From positions 1 through 64,000 of the forward strand of contig CAJUIQ010000008.1 of NCBI GenBank assembly GCA_910586545.1: a DNA stretch of 64,000 nt. The letters run 5' to 3'. The stretch comes from an uncultured Eubacteriales bacterium (lineage in GTDB: Bacteria > Bacillota > Clostridia > Oscillospirales > CAG-272). Shown here piece after piece: positions 35,771 through 44,260 of the stretch (the first letter of the stretch is position 1; each line of letters begins with the position of its first letter). The translations under genes were made by a program, and so were the position numbers. The notes under the pieces were generated by a model, which was not told where the DNA came from, did no database searches, and worked only from the letters and a program-made list of their open reading frames with translations.

Positions 35771-35844
35771 TATTTTTATATAGATTGTCTCTGCATATTC
35801 AATGCTGTATGCACAACAATAAAGTTAGATTGTAAAATATCAGG

Positions 35845-35872
35845 AAAAGCCCTTCCCTTTTATGGGCTTTTC
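35845..35872 (+). terminator. Terminator upstream of murA
   Basis: AAAAGCCC and GGGCTTTT with an 11-base loop; it ends transcription about 215 nt after the DUF3810 stop. Confidence 0.7.
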
Positions 35873-35897
35873 TGGTATACTTAATGATGAATAAATT

Positions 35898-35925
35898 TTG
35901 CTAATACGCACATTTACTATATAAT
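35898..35925 (+). promoter_or_regulatory. Promoter of murA
   Basis: TTGCTA (35898-35903), 16 bp, TATAAT (35920-35925). Confidence 0.6.
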
Positions 35926-36023
35926 CTATAATCTGAAAAAAATGCGGCGTCGCTGCTGCAAACAGGATCGGTCCAGTGCCGAAAAAGAGCCCCCGGGGCT
36001 TTCACGAAAGGAATTTACCTTTA

Positions 36024-37322
36024 ATGGATAGAATTATTATAAACGGAGGAGTACCGCTGCGGGGAACCGTGGAAGTCACCGGCATGAAAAATGCAGCGCT
36101 CCCCATTATTTATGCATGCGTTCTGGTAGAAGATAAGTGTATTATTGAAAATATACCCAACGTGCGCGATGTGTCCCTTTCTTTGGATATTCTACGGGAT
36201 ATGGGCGCATCGGTGCGGACAATTAATAAAAGTACAGTAGAAATTGACTGTACAGGAGTACGGCAAGGCACTTCTAAGGTTGAGCAGGTGCAGAAAATCC
36301 GGGCGTCTTATTACCTTCTCGGATCAGAATTAGGCCGATTTGGAAAAGCCCATGTCGCTTATCCCGGCGGGTGTGACTTCGGCGGCAGACCCATTGACCA
36401 GCACATCAAAGGATTCGAGTCGCTGGGCTGTGCGGTCAATACTGAAAGCGGGCATATAGATGTCTCCACCGAAAATGGGCCTGTGGGCGCCAATATTTTC
36501 TTTGACGTAGTTACAGTTGGAGCCACTATAAATGTCATGCTAGCGGCAGTTTTGGCGGAAGGCACTACTGTTATTGATAACGCCGCAAGAGAACCGCATA
36601 TCGTAGACCTTGCAAACTTTTTGAATACATGCGGCGCGAAAATCACCGGCGCCGGCACAGACATGATCAAAATTAAAGGGGTGAACAAGCTGCACGGTTG
36701 TAGTTACGCTATCATTCCCGATATGATTGAAGCCGGCACCTTTATGGTAGCCGCAGCCGCTACCGGTGGCTGTGTAAAAGTTACCAATGTAATTCCTAAG
36801 CACTTGGAGTCTGTTTCCGCGAAGTTGGAGGAAGCAGGCGCAATTGTAGACGAGTTTGACGATGCCGTTGTTGTCACAGGACGGCCGATCATTCAAAAAG
36901 CCAACCTAAAAACCCATCCTTACCCTGGTTTTCCCACAGATATGCAGCCCCAAATGGCCGTGCTTTTATGCCTCGCAAACGGGGTAAGCTATGTATCAGA
37001 AGGGGTTTATGAAAAGCGTTTCCGTTATGTGGAAGAACTGATTAAAATGGGCGCTACCATCAAAGTTGATGGCCGAACTGCCGTAATCGAAGGCGGCAAA
37101 TTGCTTAGCGGCGCACCTGTTATTGCTGTAGACCTGCGCGCAGGCGTCGCTATGGTTATCGCAGGACTCGTAGCAGAAGGGACAACCGAAATTTCCGATA
37201 TTCATTTGATTGAGCGGGGATACGATGATGTGGTCGGCAAGCTGCGCAGCTTGGGCGCGAATATTAAAAAAGTAAGCGCTCCCGATCCGGAAAAAACAGA
37301 ACTTATAAAAAAAGCAAACTAA
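36024..37322 (+). CDS. murA: UDP-N-acetylglucosamine 1-carboxyvinyltransferase
   Basis: A 432-residue enzyme that adds enolpyruvate to UDP-GlcNAc, the first committed step of peptidoglycan synthesis. The N-terminus GTVEVTGMKNAALPI and the active-site loop YPGGCDFGGRP carry the expected Lys and the catalytic Cys (about residue 117), so fosfomycin sensitivity is predicted. GAAAGGA lies upstream of ATG 36024; an upstream in-frame GTG is rejected. DUF1858, trmK and the Nif3-like gene follow on the same strand. Confidence 0.96.
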   Translation: MDRIIINGGVPLRGTVEVTGMKNAALPIIYACVLVEDKCIIENIPNVRDVSLSLDILRDMGASVRTINKSTVEIDCTGVRQGTSKVEQVQKIRASYYLLGSELGRFGKAHVAYPGGCDFGGRPIDQHIKGFESLGCAVNTESGHIDVSTENGPVGANIFFDVVTVGATINVMLAAVLAEGTTVIDNAAREPHIVDLANFLNTCGAKITGAGTDMIKIKGVNKLHGCSYAIIPDMIEAGTFMVAAAATGGCVKVTNVIPKHLESVSAKLEEAGAIVDEFDDAVVVTGRPIIQKANLKTHPYPGFPTDMQPQMAVLLCLANGVSYVSEGVYEKRFRYVEELIKMGATIKVDGRTAVIEGGKLLSGAPVIAVDLRAGVAMVIAGLVAEGTTEISDIHLIERGYDDVVGKLRSLGANIKKVSAPDPEKTELIKKAN

Positions 37323-37379
37323 ATATGCATATGTGTGCAAATTTTTGAAAATATAAAGAAAAAGAAAGGATATACAAAC

Positions 37380-37586
37380 ATGGAAGTTACAAGAGAAACG
37401 GTAATTGGAGAAATTCTGGATTACGATATTGAAACAGCACAGTTCTTCTTAGAAATCGGTATGCATTGCCTGGGATGTCCTCATTCCAGAGGAGAAAGCA
37501 TTGAAGACGCCTGCTCCGTTCATGGAACAGATCCGGATGCACTTGTTGAAAAAATCAACAAGTATTTAACAGAAAAGCAAGCATAA
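37380..37586 (+). CDS. DUF1858 / hybrid-cluster-associated redox disulfide protein
   Basis: A 68-residue protein with GEILDYDIETAQFFLEIGMHC and the motif HCLGCPHSRGESIEDAC, typical of the DUF1858 (ScdA N-terminus-like) family. The CxxC suggests redox or Fe-S related chemistry; the precise role is not known. AAAGGA lies 9 bp upstream of the ATG. Confidence 0.88.
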   Translation: MEVTRETVIGEILDYDIETAQFFLEIGMHCLGCPHSRGESIEDACSVHGTDPDALVEKINKYLTEKQA

Positions 37587-37663
37587 AAGACTGTATTTAT
37601 AGTCAGAAAAATGGGGCGGCGGAGCATCTGCCGCCCTATTTGCACAATTTTGGAGTTTTCAAT

Positions 37664-38401
37664 ATGACAAAAAAACAAAAGCCGCCTCTAGACAGCCGCA
37701 TAGCAGCAGCTGCTTCCCTTGTACGTGACGGAGCCGTAGTCGCAGATATCGGTACGGACCACGGCTATCTTCCCATTACCCTATTGATGGAAGGAAAGAT
37801 TTCTTCGGCCGCCGCCGCAGATCTGCGGCCGGGACCGTTGAGCTGCGCTGTAGTCAACGCCAAAAAATATGGCGTAGAAGACAGCATCCACTTTTTTTGC
37901 ACCGACGGCATGAAAGGGATTCCTCTTACCGAGCTGCATGTTACTGATATTGTTATCTGCGGAATGGGAGGAGAGTTGATTTCTCGAATTCTGTCGGAGA
38001 ACGCCTACATACGAAACAGCAATATACAGCTGGTCCTCCAGCCCATGTCTGCTGTCGAGGAACTACGCAAATATCTTGCCGACAACGGATTTGCTGTATG
38101 TGAAGAACGTATCGCCTGCTCAAAGGACAAACTGTATCAGTGCATTGCAGCCCGATATGACGGCGCGCCCCATTTCTATACACCGGCGGAACTGCTGCTT
38201 GGCAAACAAATTCTGTTGCGCGGAACATCAGATGTGCTTTTTGCTCCCTTGCTTCAAAAGTATATCCGAAAAATCCAGCGGGAATATGCCGGGAAAATGG
38301 AGGGTGGAGCAGATACGGAAAAATCCCGGAATCTGCTGGAAGAATTATTACAAATTGCGAAAGTGAAAGGTGTCGATTATGAACGTACTGGAATTTTCTG
38401 A
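37664..38401 (+). CDS. trmK: tRNA (adenine(22)-N1)-methyltransferase
   Basis: A 245-residue SAM-dependent enzyme that makes m1A22 in tRNA. The SAM loop is VVADIGTDHGYLPITLL, the catalytic NPPY-like site is ICGMGGELISRIL, and QPMSAVEELRKYLADNGF is typical. GGAG lies 8 bp upstream of ATG 37664. Its last 23 bases overlap the Nif3-like gene, as in many Firmicutes where trmK is followed by this gene. Confidence 0.92.
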   Translation: MTKKQKPPLDSRIAAAASLVRDGAVVADIGTDHGYLPITLLMEGKISSAAAADLRPGPLSCAVVNAKKYGVEDSIHFFCTDGMKGIPLTELHVTDIVICGMGGELISRILSENAYIRNSNIQLVLQPMSAVEELRKYLADNGFAVCEERIACSKDKLYQCIAARYDGAPHFYTPAELLLGKQILLRGTSDVLFAPLLQKYIRKIQREYAGKMEGGADTEKSRNLLEELLQIAKVKGVDYERTGIF

Positions 38402-39143
38402 CGCACTGGATGCGCTGTATCCGAAGACACTGTCCTGTTCCTGGGACAACGACGGTTTGATGTGCTGTACCGATCCGTGTGCTCAGGTAAAAAAAGTTCT
38501 GGTGGCGTTAGATGCCACCAGCAAGGTCTTGCGCATGGCCATTGCCCAAAATTTTGATACGGTACTCACCCATCATCCGCTTTTATTTAAAGGGCCTAAA
38601 TCGCTCGTCCCCTCTACCGCCACCGGAGAACGTGTAATCACCGCACTGCAAAATAATATTACCGTACTGTCCCTTCACACCCGGCTGGATGCGGGCGCAG
38701 GCGGCGTAAATGATTGCCTCGCCGCTGCCCTGGATCTTAGGGGACCGTTCAGGGAATTTGGAGACAGCGAAAGTCCTGCTCTTGGGCGCATCGGTACAAC
38801 AGATATTTCTGACGGGAATGCCTTTGCAGCCCATGTAAAAACAGCACTGCAGGCGCCAGCAGTACATGCATACCTGTGCCGTCCGGTAAAGCAAGTAGCC
38901 GTATGCGGCGGCAGCGGCGGCGATCTGGTATTTCCGGCGCTGGCCGTCGGAGCAGACACCATTATAACCGGAGAATGCGGATACAATCTATGCCTGGATG
39001 GGGCAGATTCAGGCATCAATATCATCACTGCGGGCCATTTTTATACGGAACAACCGGTATGCAAGCGGCTTGCACAGTTGGCGCAGGAAATCGGCGGTGC
39101 AAAAACAGAAATTGTACACAGTGACACAGGCGTGTTGCTGTAA
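38379..39143 (+). CDS. Nif3-like dinuclear metal centre protein
   Basis: A 254-residue member of the Nif3/YqfO family (GTP cyclohydrolase 1 type 2-like). Metal-ligand segments are VLTHHPLLF, SLHTRLDAGAGGVND and GHFYTEQP. Members form hexamers with two metal ions per subunit; the physiological reaction is unsettled. ATG 38379 has GAAAGG 8 bp upstream and lies inside trmK; a GTG at 38370 is less well placed. Confidence 0.9.
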   Translation: MNVLEFSDALDALYPKTLSCSWDNDGLMCCTDPCAQVKKVLVALDATSKVLRMAIAQNFDTVLTHHPLLFKGPKSLVPSTATGERVITALQNNITVLSLHTRLDAGAGGVNDCLAAALDLRGPFREFGDSESPALGRIGTTDISDGNAFAAHVKTALQAPAVHAYLCRPVKQVAVCGGSGGDLVFPALAVGADTIITGECGYNLCLDGADSGINIITAGHFYTEQPVCKRLAQLAQEIGGAKTEIVHSDTGVLL

Positions 39144-39171
39144 AAAGAGGGGGAAGCATCCCCCTCTTTTT
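39142..39171. terminator. Bidirectional terminator
   Basis: AAAAAGAGGGGG and CCCCCTCTTTTT around AAGCAT, ending the Nif3-like (+) and ttcA-like (-) transcripts. Confidence 0.88.
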
Positions 39172-39199
39172 GAATGTATGGAAAAATATCTTTCGCCTG

Positions 39200-39946
39200 T
39201 TAGTTATCCGTCCATCCGTCGATATGCCCTCGCTCCATAGCGCCCACAATCCGTCGATACAGCCCCCGATGCTGTATATCAAAGGCACGCAAGTATTCCT
39301 TTATGTATTCCCGCTGGGAATGCTTGTCCGCCGGACAGGGACTTGCCTCTACAGGAAGCGCCGCTGCCCGCACAAACCGTTTAATTTCTTTTTCTTCGGT
39401 AAGTACTAGGGGACGAATCATAGTGATGTCCTTTCTGGACAAATAGGTCACCGGAGAAAAACATCCCACGCGTCCCTCAAAAAACAGATTCAGCATAAAT
39501 GTCTCCGCCGCATCGTTATAATGGTGCCCCAGAGCAATCTTGTTACATCCCTGCTCCAACGCCAAATCGTGGAGTACTCCTCTGCGCATCCTTGCACACA
39601 GAGAGCATGGATTGGACTCACGGCGAACGTCAAAAATAATTTTTGCCGTCTCCGTTTCCTTTATCACATACGGCACATGCAGGCGGCGGCAAAGCTCGGC
39701 AATCTCTCGATGGTCGCTTTTTTGCGTCTGAATCCGGTCGGATTTTTCAAATCCCATGTCCACCATTACTGCGCAAAGGGAAAACTGCCGGGGCAAAAAT
39801 CGGCGTAGTTCCGCCAGTGCGCACAAAAGCGCCAGAGAATCCTTCCCGCCGGACACTCCTACGGCAATCCGATCTCCATCCTGTATCATATCATATCGCT
39901 CCACCGCCAACCGCACTCGACTGAGAAGCTTCTGCAAATCTTTCAT
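39200..39946 (-). CDS. TtcA-like tRNA 2-thiolation ATP pyrophosphatase
   Basis: A 248-residue protein with the PP-loop VGVSGGKDSLALLCAL (residues ~30), a CxxC pair SLCARMRR (residues ~108), another Cys in EASPCPADK and the motif ALGHHYNDAAETFML. This is the TtcA/TilS-like adenine nucleotide alpha-hydrolase family. Three Cys suggest a [4Fe-4S] cluster as in TtcA, which thiolates C32 of tRNA. Not TilS, since the lysidine domains are absent. AGAGGAGG lies 7 bp before the ATG. Confidence 0.82.
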   Translation of the reverse strand: MKDLQKLLSRVRLAVERYDMIQDGDRIAVGVSGGKDSLALLCALAELRRFLPRQFSLCAVMVDMGFEKSDRIQTQKSDHREIAELCRRLHVPYVIKETETAKIIFDVRRESNPCSLCARMRRGVLHDLALEQGCNKIALGHHYNDAAETFMLNLFFEGRVGCFSPVTYLSRKDITMIRPLVLTEEKEIKRFVRAAALPVEASPCPADKHSQREYIKEYLRAFDIQHRGLYRRIVGAMERGHIDGWTDN

Positions 39947-40078
39947 GTCGCGTCCTCCTCTTTTTGCATATACTGTATCAAAGAAGCATGGGTATCTCCC
40001 GCCGGCCTCTTATTTATGTAGGAGATGCGGCCTTAGGCCGCACCGTCATAATTCTTTTGGAAAGGCATGGTTATAGAA

Positions 40079-40639
40079 ATGGCAAAAATCTACATAGACC
40101 AAGGTCACAATCCTGTAAATCCCAACTCAGGCGCCGAAGGAAATGGGTACAGAGAACAGGATCTTGTCTTTGAAATCGGCGTGCGCACCGCAGAAATTCT
40201 CCGGGCCGCCGGGCAGGACGTCCGGCTGTCTCGTCCCACTCCTGAAACGCAGCTTGGCACCTCCAACGCATCTTCTCTGGCAGCGCGGGTCAACGATGCC
40301 AACGCATGGGGTGCGGATTACTTTATCAGCCTACATGCAAACGCATCGGAAATTCCCACCGCTTCCGGCTCGGAAGCATATGTATACCAGTTAGGGACCA
40401 CAGCAGAAACACTGGCGGAAAATATTCTCACACAGCTAGCAATCAATACCGGCCTGCCCAACCGGGGTGTATTTGCCCGTCCCACGCTTTATGTGCTTCG
40501 ACGCACAAGAATGCCCGCCACACTTATTGAGCTTGGCTTTATCACCAATGCGTACGAGGCGTCGCTCATGGCAAATCAGCCGGAACTGTTTGCCCAAGGC
40601 GTTGCCAACGGAGTGCTAGCCTTTTTAGGAGAGCTGTAA
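40079..40639 (+). CDS. N-acetylmuramoyl-L-alanine amidase (Amidase_3) without a signal peptide
   Basis: A 186-residue protein that is essentially one catalytic domain: IYIDQGHNPVNPNSGAEGNG (zinc His), residues with Glu in GYREQDLVFEIG, ISLHANASEIPTASG (second His) and TLIELGFITNAYEA. There is no signal peptide, membrane helix or wall-binding domain, which is unusual for a wall hydrolase; it could be a cytoplasmic recycler, a spore or mother-cell lysin, or exported by lysis. ATG 40079 is chosen over GTG-adjacent 40067 because AAAGG is better spaced. Confidence 0.87.
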   Translation: MAKIYIDQGHNPVNPNSGAEGNGYREQDLVFEIGVRTAEILRAAGQDVRLSRPTPETQLGTSNASSLAARVNDANAWGADYFISLHANASEIPTASGSEAYVYQLGTTAETLAENILTQLAINTGLPNRGVFARPTLYVLRRTRMPATLIELGFITNAYEASLMANQPELFAQGVANGVLAFLGEL

Positions 40640-40649
40640 TATTTTCAGG

Positions 40650-40689
40650 AAAAGCAGCCGTTTCAGTCCGCTGAAACGACTGCTTTTTT
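40650..40689. terminator. Bidirectional terminator
   Basis: AAAAGCAG-CCGTTTCAG and CTGAAACG-ACTGCTTTTTT form a long hairpin between the amidase (+) and the histidine kinase (-); its end overlaps the kinase stop. Confidence 0.82.
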
Positions 40690-42154
40690 ATTCTCCGCTT
40701 TCCGGATTCTGTACCGCCTGTAGTTCAAACCAAAAGGTACTGCCCTCTCCCTTTTTGCTGGACACTCCAAAAGGCGCGCCATGGAGCAAAAGGGCGTTTT
40801 TTACAATAGATAGTCCAAGCCCTGTGCCTGCAACCCCACGCTTATGAAAGTCACTGGCCTTATAATACCGATCCCAAATAAGCGGTAGTTTTTCTTTGTC
40901 GATTCCCTCTCCTGTGTCCGTTACGGAAATCCGGCAAGTCTGTCCGCTGCGGGTTTGCTGCACAATCACATGCTTGTCCACGCCGGTATAATTCACCGCA
41001 TTGCAGATTAAATTATACAGCACCTGCAAAATCAACACCTGGTCTGCTTCAACATAAATTTCCTCATCCGCCACAAAAGAAAAACTGTATCCGTCTCCCT
41101 CTCGTAGATGGGAAAACCGTTCTATCGTATCCCGCACACACTGGGTCAGCGAGAACAGCGTTTTGTTGGGCCCACGACTGCCGGATGTAATTCTGGAAAG
41201 ATCCAGCATATCGTTTACCAGAGAAGAAAGCCGCCGCGTCTCATCAATGATAATCTGCATATTCTCCGGTGTGACCTCTCCTGGAATGTCCCGCATCACT
41301 TCACTGTAGCCGGATATCATGGTAAGGGGGGTGCGCAAATCATGGGAAATATTTGCAATCAACTCCTTTTGCAGTGCATCCAGCTTGGATAGCTCCCCGG
41401 CCGCATAGTTAAGGGTTGTGCCAAGCTCTGCCGTTTCCCGAAATTCTCCCCCCTGGAAATTTACATTATAATTTCCAAGTGCCAGTTTCTTCGCCTCGCG
41501 GTTCATAGAAGCCACAGGACTGGTCATTTTGCTGGAAATCACATACGCCATTACTGCGGAAACTACCAGCAAAATCCCCGTAATCATGATTAGCTGAAAC
41601 CGCAGTGTAGACACTGTCGCGCTCACAGGCTGAATCTCCGCGTTTAAAATGATTAATAGGCTGTCTTTTTCACTGTCGCTGTCTACCAGCTTCGCGCAAA
41701 GCATGCTTTCAAAGTTTGTATGAATATCGTCCAATTGGTAAATAGACGTATACATTTTTTCTTTCAGCGCCTCTGCATACACGGTGTTCAATGTTGTGTC
41801 TGTCATCAGGGATGAATGAATCATGCAATTCGTCTGGGTGTGCGCCTCAACCAAAAGCGTTCCGCTGCTACCGGAAATCTGATATACGCTTACACAGGTA
41901 TTGTATCGGGACGCAATATCATAAACGCTTTTTTCAAAGCTTGTCTTATCCGCCGCAGCAGCAACTTTTCGCGTTGCAATTTTAATTTCCTGCGCTTTTG
42001 TCTGCCGATAGATGTCGTTCAAAAACACCGCCTGCAGCAGCCAGATTACCACAAGAACAATCATTGTAAAAATCGTCAGATACCCAAACATTTTGACCCG
42101 CATACCCTCAGGCCGCCGTTTTCTTTTACGATTCCGTGTCAAATCGGTATCCAA
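40688..42154 (-). CDS. Sensor histidine kinase
   Basis: A 488-residue membrane kinase: helix 1 (~23-45), extracellular sensor (~46-185), helix 2 (~186-207), HAMP, HisKA with IANISHDLRTPLTMISGY (His271) and an ATPase domain with NLICNAVNYTG, TDTGEGID and GTGLGLSIV. The signal is unknown; neighbours give no hint. It overlaps the response-regulator gene by 29 bp and is transcribed with it. Confidence 0.92.
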   Translation of the reverse strand: MDTDLTRNRKRKRRPEGMRVKMFGYLTIFTMIVLVVIWLLQAVFLNDIYRQTKAQEIKIATRKVAAAADKTSFEKSVYDIASRYNTCVSVYQISGSSGTLLVEAHTQTNCMIHSSLMTDTTLNTVYAEALKEKMYTSIYQLDDIHTNFESMLCAKLVDSDSEKDSLLIILNAEIQPVSATVSTLRFQLIMITGILLVVSAVMAYVISSKMTSPVASMNREAKKLALGNYNVNFQGGEFRETAELGTTLNYAAGELSKLDALQKELIANISHDLRTPLTMISGYSEVMRDIPGEVTPENMQIIIDETRRLSSLVNDMLDLSRITSGSRGPNKTLFSLTQCVRDTIERFSHLREGDGYSFSFVADEEIYVEADQVLILQVLYNLICNAVNYTGVDKHVIVQQTRSGQTCRISVTDTGEGIDKEKLPLIWDRYYKASDFHKRGVAGTGLGLSIVKNALLLHGAPFGVSSKKGEGSTFWFELQAVQNPESGE

Positions 42155-42818
42155 CTCCTCTCAGGGTTACAATAAACTTCGCATATGGACCAAGACTTTT
42201 GCGCAATAGCTTGATATGGGTATCTAAGGTGCGGTCGTCTCCATAATAATCATATCCCCAAACCTGAGTGATTAGCTTTTCCCTGGACAGCGCAATATTT
42301 TTATTCTCAATCATATAAAACAACAGATCATATTCCTTGGGAGAAAGTTCAACCCGGGCTTCGTCCACATACACGATACGGGCTGCTAAATCGATACGCA
42401 GTCCCTCAAGCTGAAAAATCTGTCCGCTCGACGCTTCCTTACGTGCGGCGCCGGCCGTATGATATCGATGGAGTACGGCATCCACCCGTAGCATCAGTTC
42501 CTTAGGAGAAAATGGCTTAACTACATAATCGTCGATCCCCAGTCCAAAACCGTTTATTTTATCATACTCTTCCCCTCTGGCAGACAGCATTATAATCGGA
42601 ATATCTGAAAACTTCCGAATTTCTCTGCACGCAGAAAATCCATCCAGCTCCGGCATCATAATATCACAGATCATCAGATCAAATTTTTCTTCCTTGCACA
42701 TTTGCACCGCCTGCATTCCGTCAGCGGCTTCCGCTACGGTATGTCCCTCAAATACAGCATACTTGGCGATCAAGCGCCGGATCATTTCTTCATCGTCCAC
42801 AATCAAGAGTTTGTACAT
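42126..42818 (-). CDS. OmpR-type response regulator
   Basis: A 230-residue protein with a receiver domain (KLLIVDDEEMIRRLI, phospho-acceptor Asp52 in MICDIMMPELDGF, Lys in VVKPFSPKE) and a C-terminal winged helix (ELSPKEYDLLFYMIENKN, DDRTLDTHIKLLRKSLG, GVGYRFD). Pairs with the kinase next door. It has a promoter 50 bp upstream. Confidence 0.94.
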   Translation of the reverse strand: MYKLLIVDDEEMIRRLIAKYAVFEGHTVAEAADGMQAVQMCKEEKFDLMICDIMMPELDGFSACREIRKFSDIPIIMLSARGEEYDKINGFGLGIDDYVVKPFSPKELMLRVDAVLHRYHTAGAARKEASSGQIFQLEGLRIDLAARIVYVDEARVELSPKEYDLLFYMIENKNIALSREKLITQVWGYDYYGDDRTLDTHIKLLRKSLGPYAKFIVTLRGVGYRFDTES

Positions 42819-42869
42819 AATAAATTTGCCTTTCCCTATGTTGCACCGCTGATTTTTTTCATTATATAA

Positions 42870-42897
42870 ATTATACTACAAAAAAGCAATAAATCAA
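42870..42897 (-). promoter_or_regulatory. Promoter of the two-component operon
   Basis: TTGATT (42892-42897), 16 bp, TATAAT (42870-42875), reading leftward. Confidence 0.65.
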
Positions 42898-43097
42898 CCA
42901 ATACTCTCCTCTGGAAATTGTAAAAAATCTCCCCCCTTTGTTGGAAAGCACTCTTATGAAGTAAGCAATTACAAACAAGTACAAAGGAGCAGGAGGATAC
43001 AGCAAAACTAAGAGAGCAATACAAAAAAGAGAGAAAACATAAGAAAAATTAAGAAAATATCAGTTTTTTTACACGCCATTTGCGGGCATTACAATTA

Positions 43098-43143
43098 TTT
43101 GACTTTCTTTGACTTTGACTTTTCCTGACCTTTTGTATATACT
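43098..43143 (+). promoter_or_regulatory. Tandem CtsR operator overlapping the ctsR promoter
   Basis: On the minus strand, AGTCAAA-GAA-AGTCAAA (43098-43114) matches the CtsR box RGTCAAA-N3-RGTCAAA exactly, and a second, GGTCAGG-AAA-AGTCAAA (43114-43130), follows with one mismatched heptad. The -35 TTGACT (43115-43120) lies within the second box, 17 bp before the -10 TATACT (43138-43143). CtsR bound here would block RNA polymerase, so the operon is autoregulated as in Bacillus. Confidence 0.88.
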
Positions 43144-43213
43144 GTTATCAGAAAATAAAAAAGGTGGAAAATACCTTTTCACATGAATACAGCAGTGTAG
43201 AAAGGCCAGAATT

Positions 43214-43666
43214 ATGCTTTTATCTGAACATATCGCAAAGCTTATTGAAGAAATGATTGAAGAAGGAGACGGTACGGCAAGTGTGCAGCGCAATGATTTG
43301 GCCGCAAAGTTGGGATGCGTACCCAGTCAGGTGAGTTATGTAATTTCTTCTCGCTTCACACCCCAGAAAGGATATATTACGGAAAGTCGGCGCGGCGGTG
43401 GCGGATATATCCGCATTGTACGGGCGCCCATGTCTAAAAACGGGTACTTGACCCATTTTTTCCACGCTATGGGCGACAGTGTTTCTGAAGAAGAAGCCCG
43501 GGCTTACATCCGCAACCTGCGGGACAATCAAATTATATCTGAGCGGGAGGCATCTATTATTACCGCCGCCATGTGCACCTCTGCGTTGGACCGTATACAG
43601 CCTGCCGGCAGAAATATGGTTCGCGCCGACATATTGCGGCATGTTCTCATGACGCTTATGCAGTAA
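43214..43666 (+). CDS. ctsR: Transcriptional repressor CtsR
   Basis: A 150-residue repressor of class III heat-shock genes. The N-terminal winged helix-turn-helix (RNDLAAKLGCVPSQVSYVIS) and the glycine-rich wing SRRGGGGYIRI, which touches the CtsR box minor groove and senses heat, are present. The C-terminal half is the McsB-binding domain. GAAAGG precedes the ATG. First gene of the operon. Confidence 0.95.
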   Translation: MLLSEHIAKLIEEMIEEGDGTASVQRNDLAAKLGCVPSQVSYVISSRFTPQKGYITESRRGGGGYIRIVRAPMSKNGYLTHFFHAMGDSVSEEEARAYIRNLRDNQIISEREASIITAAMCTSALDRIQPAGRNMVRADILRHVLMTLMQ

Positions 43667-43738
43667 GATAAACAAAGCAGCGTACGCCGTCTCCTACGGC
43701 ATAAAACTTTATATGGAAAATATAGAAAGGAACAGAAA

Positions 43739-44236
43739 ATGAAATGTACAAAATGTAACGCAAAAGAAGCTACTGTATTTTACAGAGAAAATATCAATGG
43801 AAAAGAAACAAAATATGCCTTATGCGGCGACTGCGCGGCGGCAATGGAAAAAGAAACCGGAAATCTGTTTGCAGATCCCTTTGGAGGAAATCTTCTGGGC
43901 AGCCTCTTCTCCGGTATCCCGCAAAAAATACAGCCCCGAAAAGAAGAAAAAAAGTGCTCCCTATGCGGAGCCACCTTCCGGCAGCTGGCAGAAAACGGTA
44001 AGGTGGGATGCCCTGCATGCTACACCTCTTTTCGAGAAGAACTGGCTCCTACATTAAAGCGACTTCACGGAACAGCAGTCCATAGAGGCCGTGCGCCAGA
44101 AAAATTTCAGGCCAAACGCTCGGCTATGGAAAAGCTGGCTTCCCTGGAGAAAGAACTGAAACAGGCAATTGAAACAGAAGCGTATGAGGAAGCGGCAAAG
44201 CTGCGGGATCAAATTCGTGCGCTGCGGGGACAATAA
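43739..44236 (+). CDS. mcsA: McsA, activator of the arginine kinase McsB
   Basis: A 165-residue protein with zinc-binding pairs KCTKCNAKEA, LCGDCAA, KCSLCGATF and GCPACYT, and a C-terminal UVR motif (EAYEEAAKLRDQIRALRG). It binds metal and stimulates McsB and helps release CtsR under stress. AGAAAGGA lies before the ATG. Confidence 0.94.
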   Translation: MKCTKCNAKEATVFYRENINGKETKYALCGDCAAAMEKETGNLFADPFGGNLLGSLFSGIPQKIQPRKEEKKCSLCGATFRQLAENGKVGCPACYTSFREELAPTLKRLHGTAVHRGRAPEKFQAKRSAMEKLASLEKELKQAIETEAYEEAAKLRDQIRALRGQ

Positions 44237-44260
44237 TGCAAAGAGAAAGGACAGATAAAT

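Larger units (their letters stand above)
35631..36023 (+). other. 393-bp intergenic region upstream of murA
   Basis: No gene is seen. In order it holds a 13-bp perfect inverted repeat with a 66-nt loop (35679-35770), a hairpin terminator (35845-35872), a promoter (35898-35925) and a ~90-nt murA leader with a small hairpin AGCCCC-C-GGGGCT. The stretch between the repeat and the terminator could encode a small RNA, but no start signal is convincing. Confidence 0.6.
42819..43213. other. 395-bp divergent intergenic region
   Basis: It holds the response-regulator promoter on the left (42870-42897), the ctsR operator and promoter on the right (43098-43143), and about 200 bp of A-rich sequence between (42898-43097) with no gene, repeat or hairpin that I can support. 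An AAGGAGCAGGAGGA block at about 42983 has no start codon after it. Confidence 0.7.
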
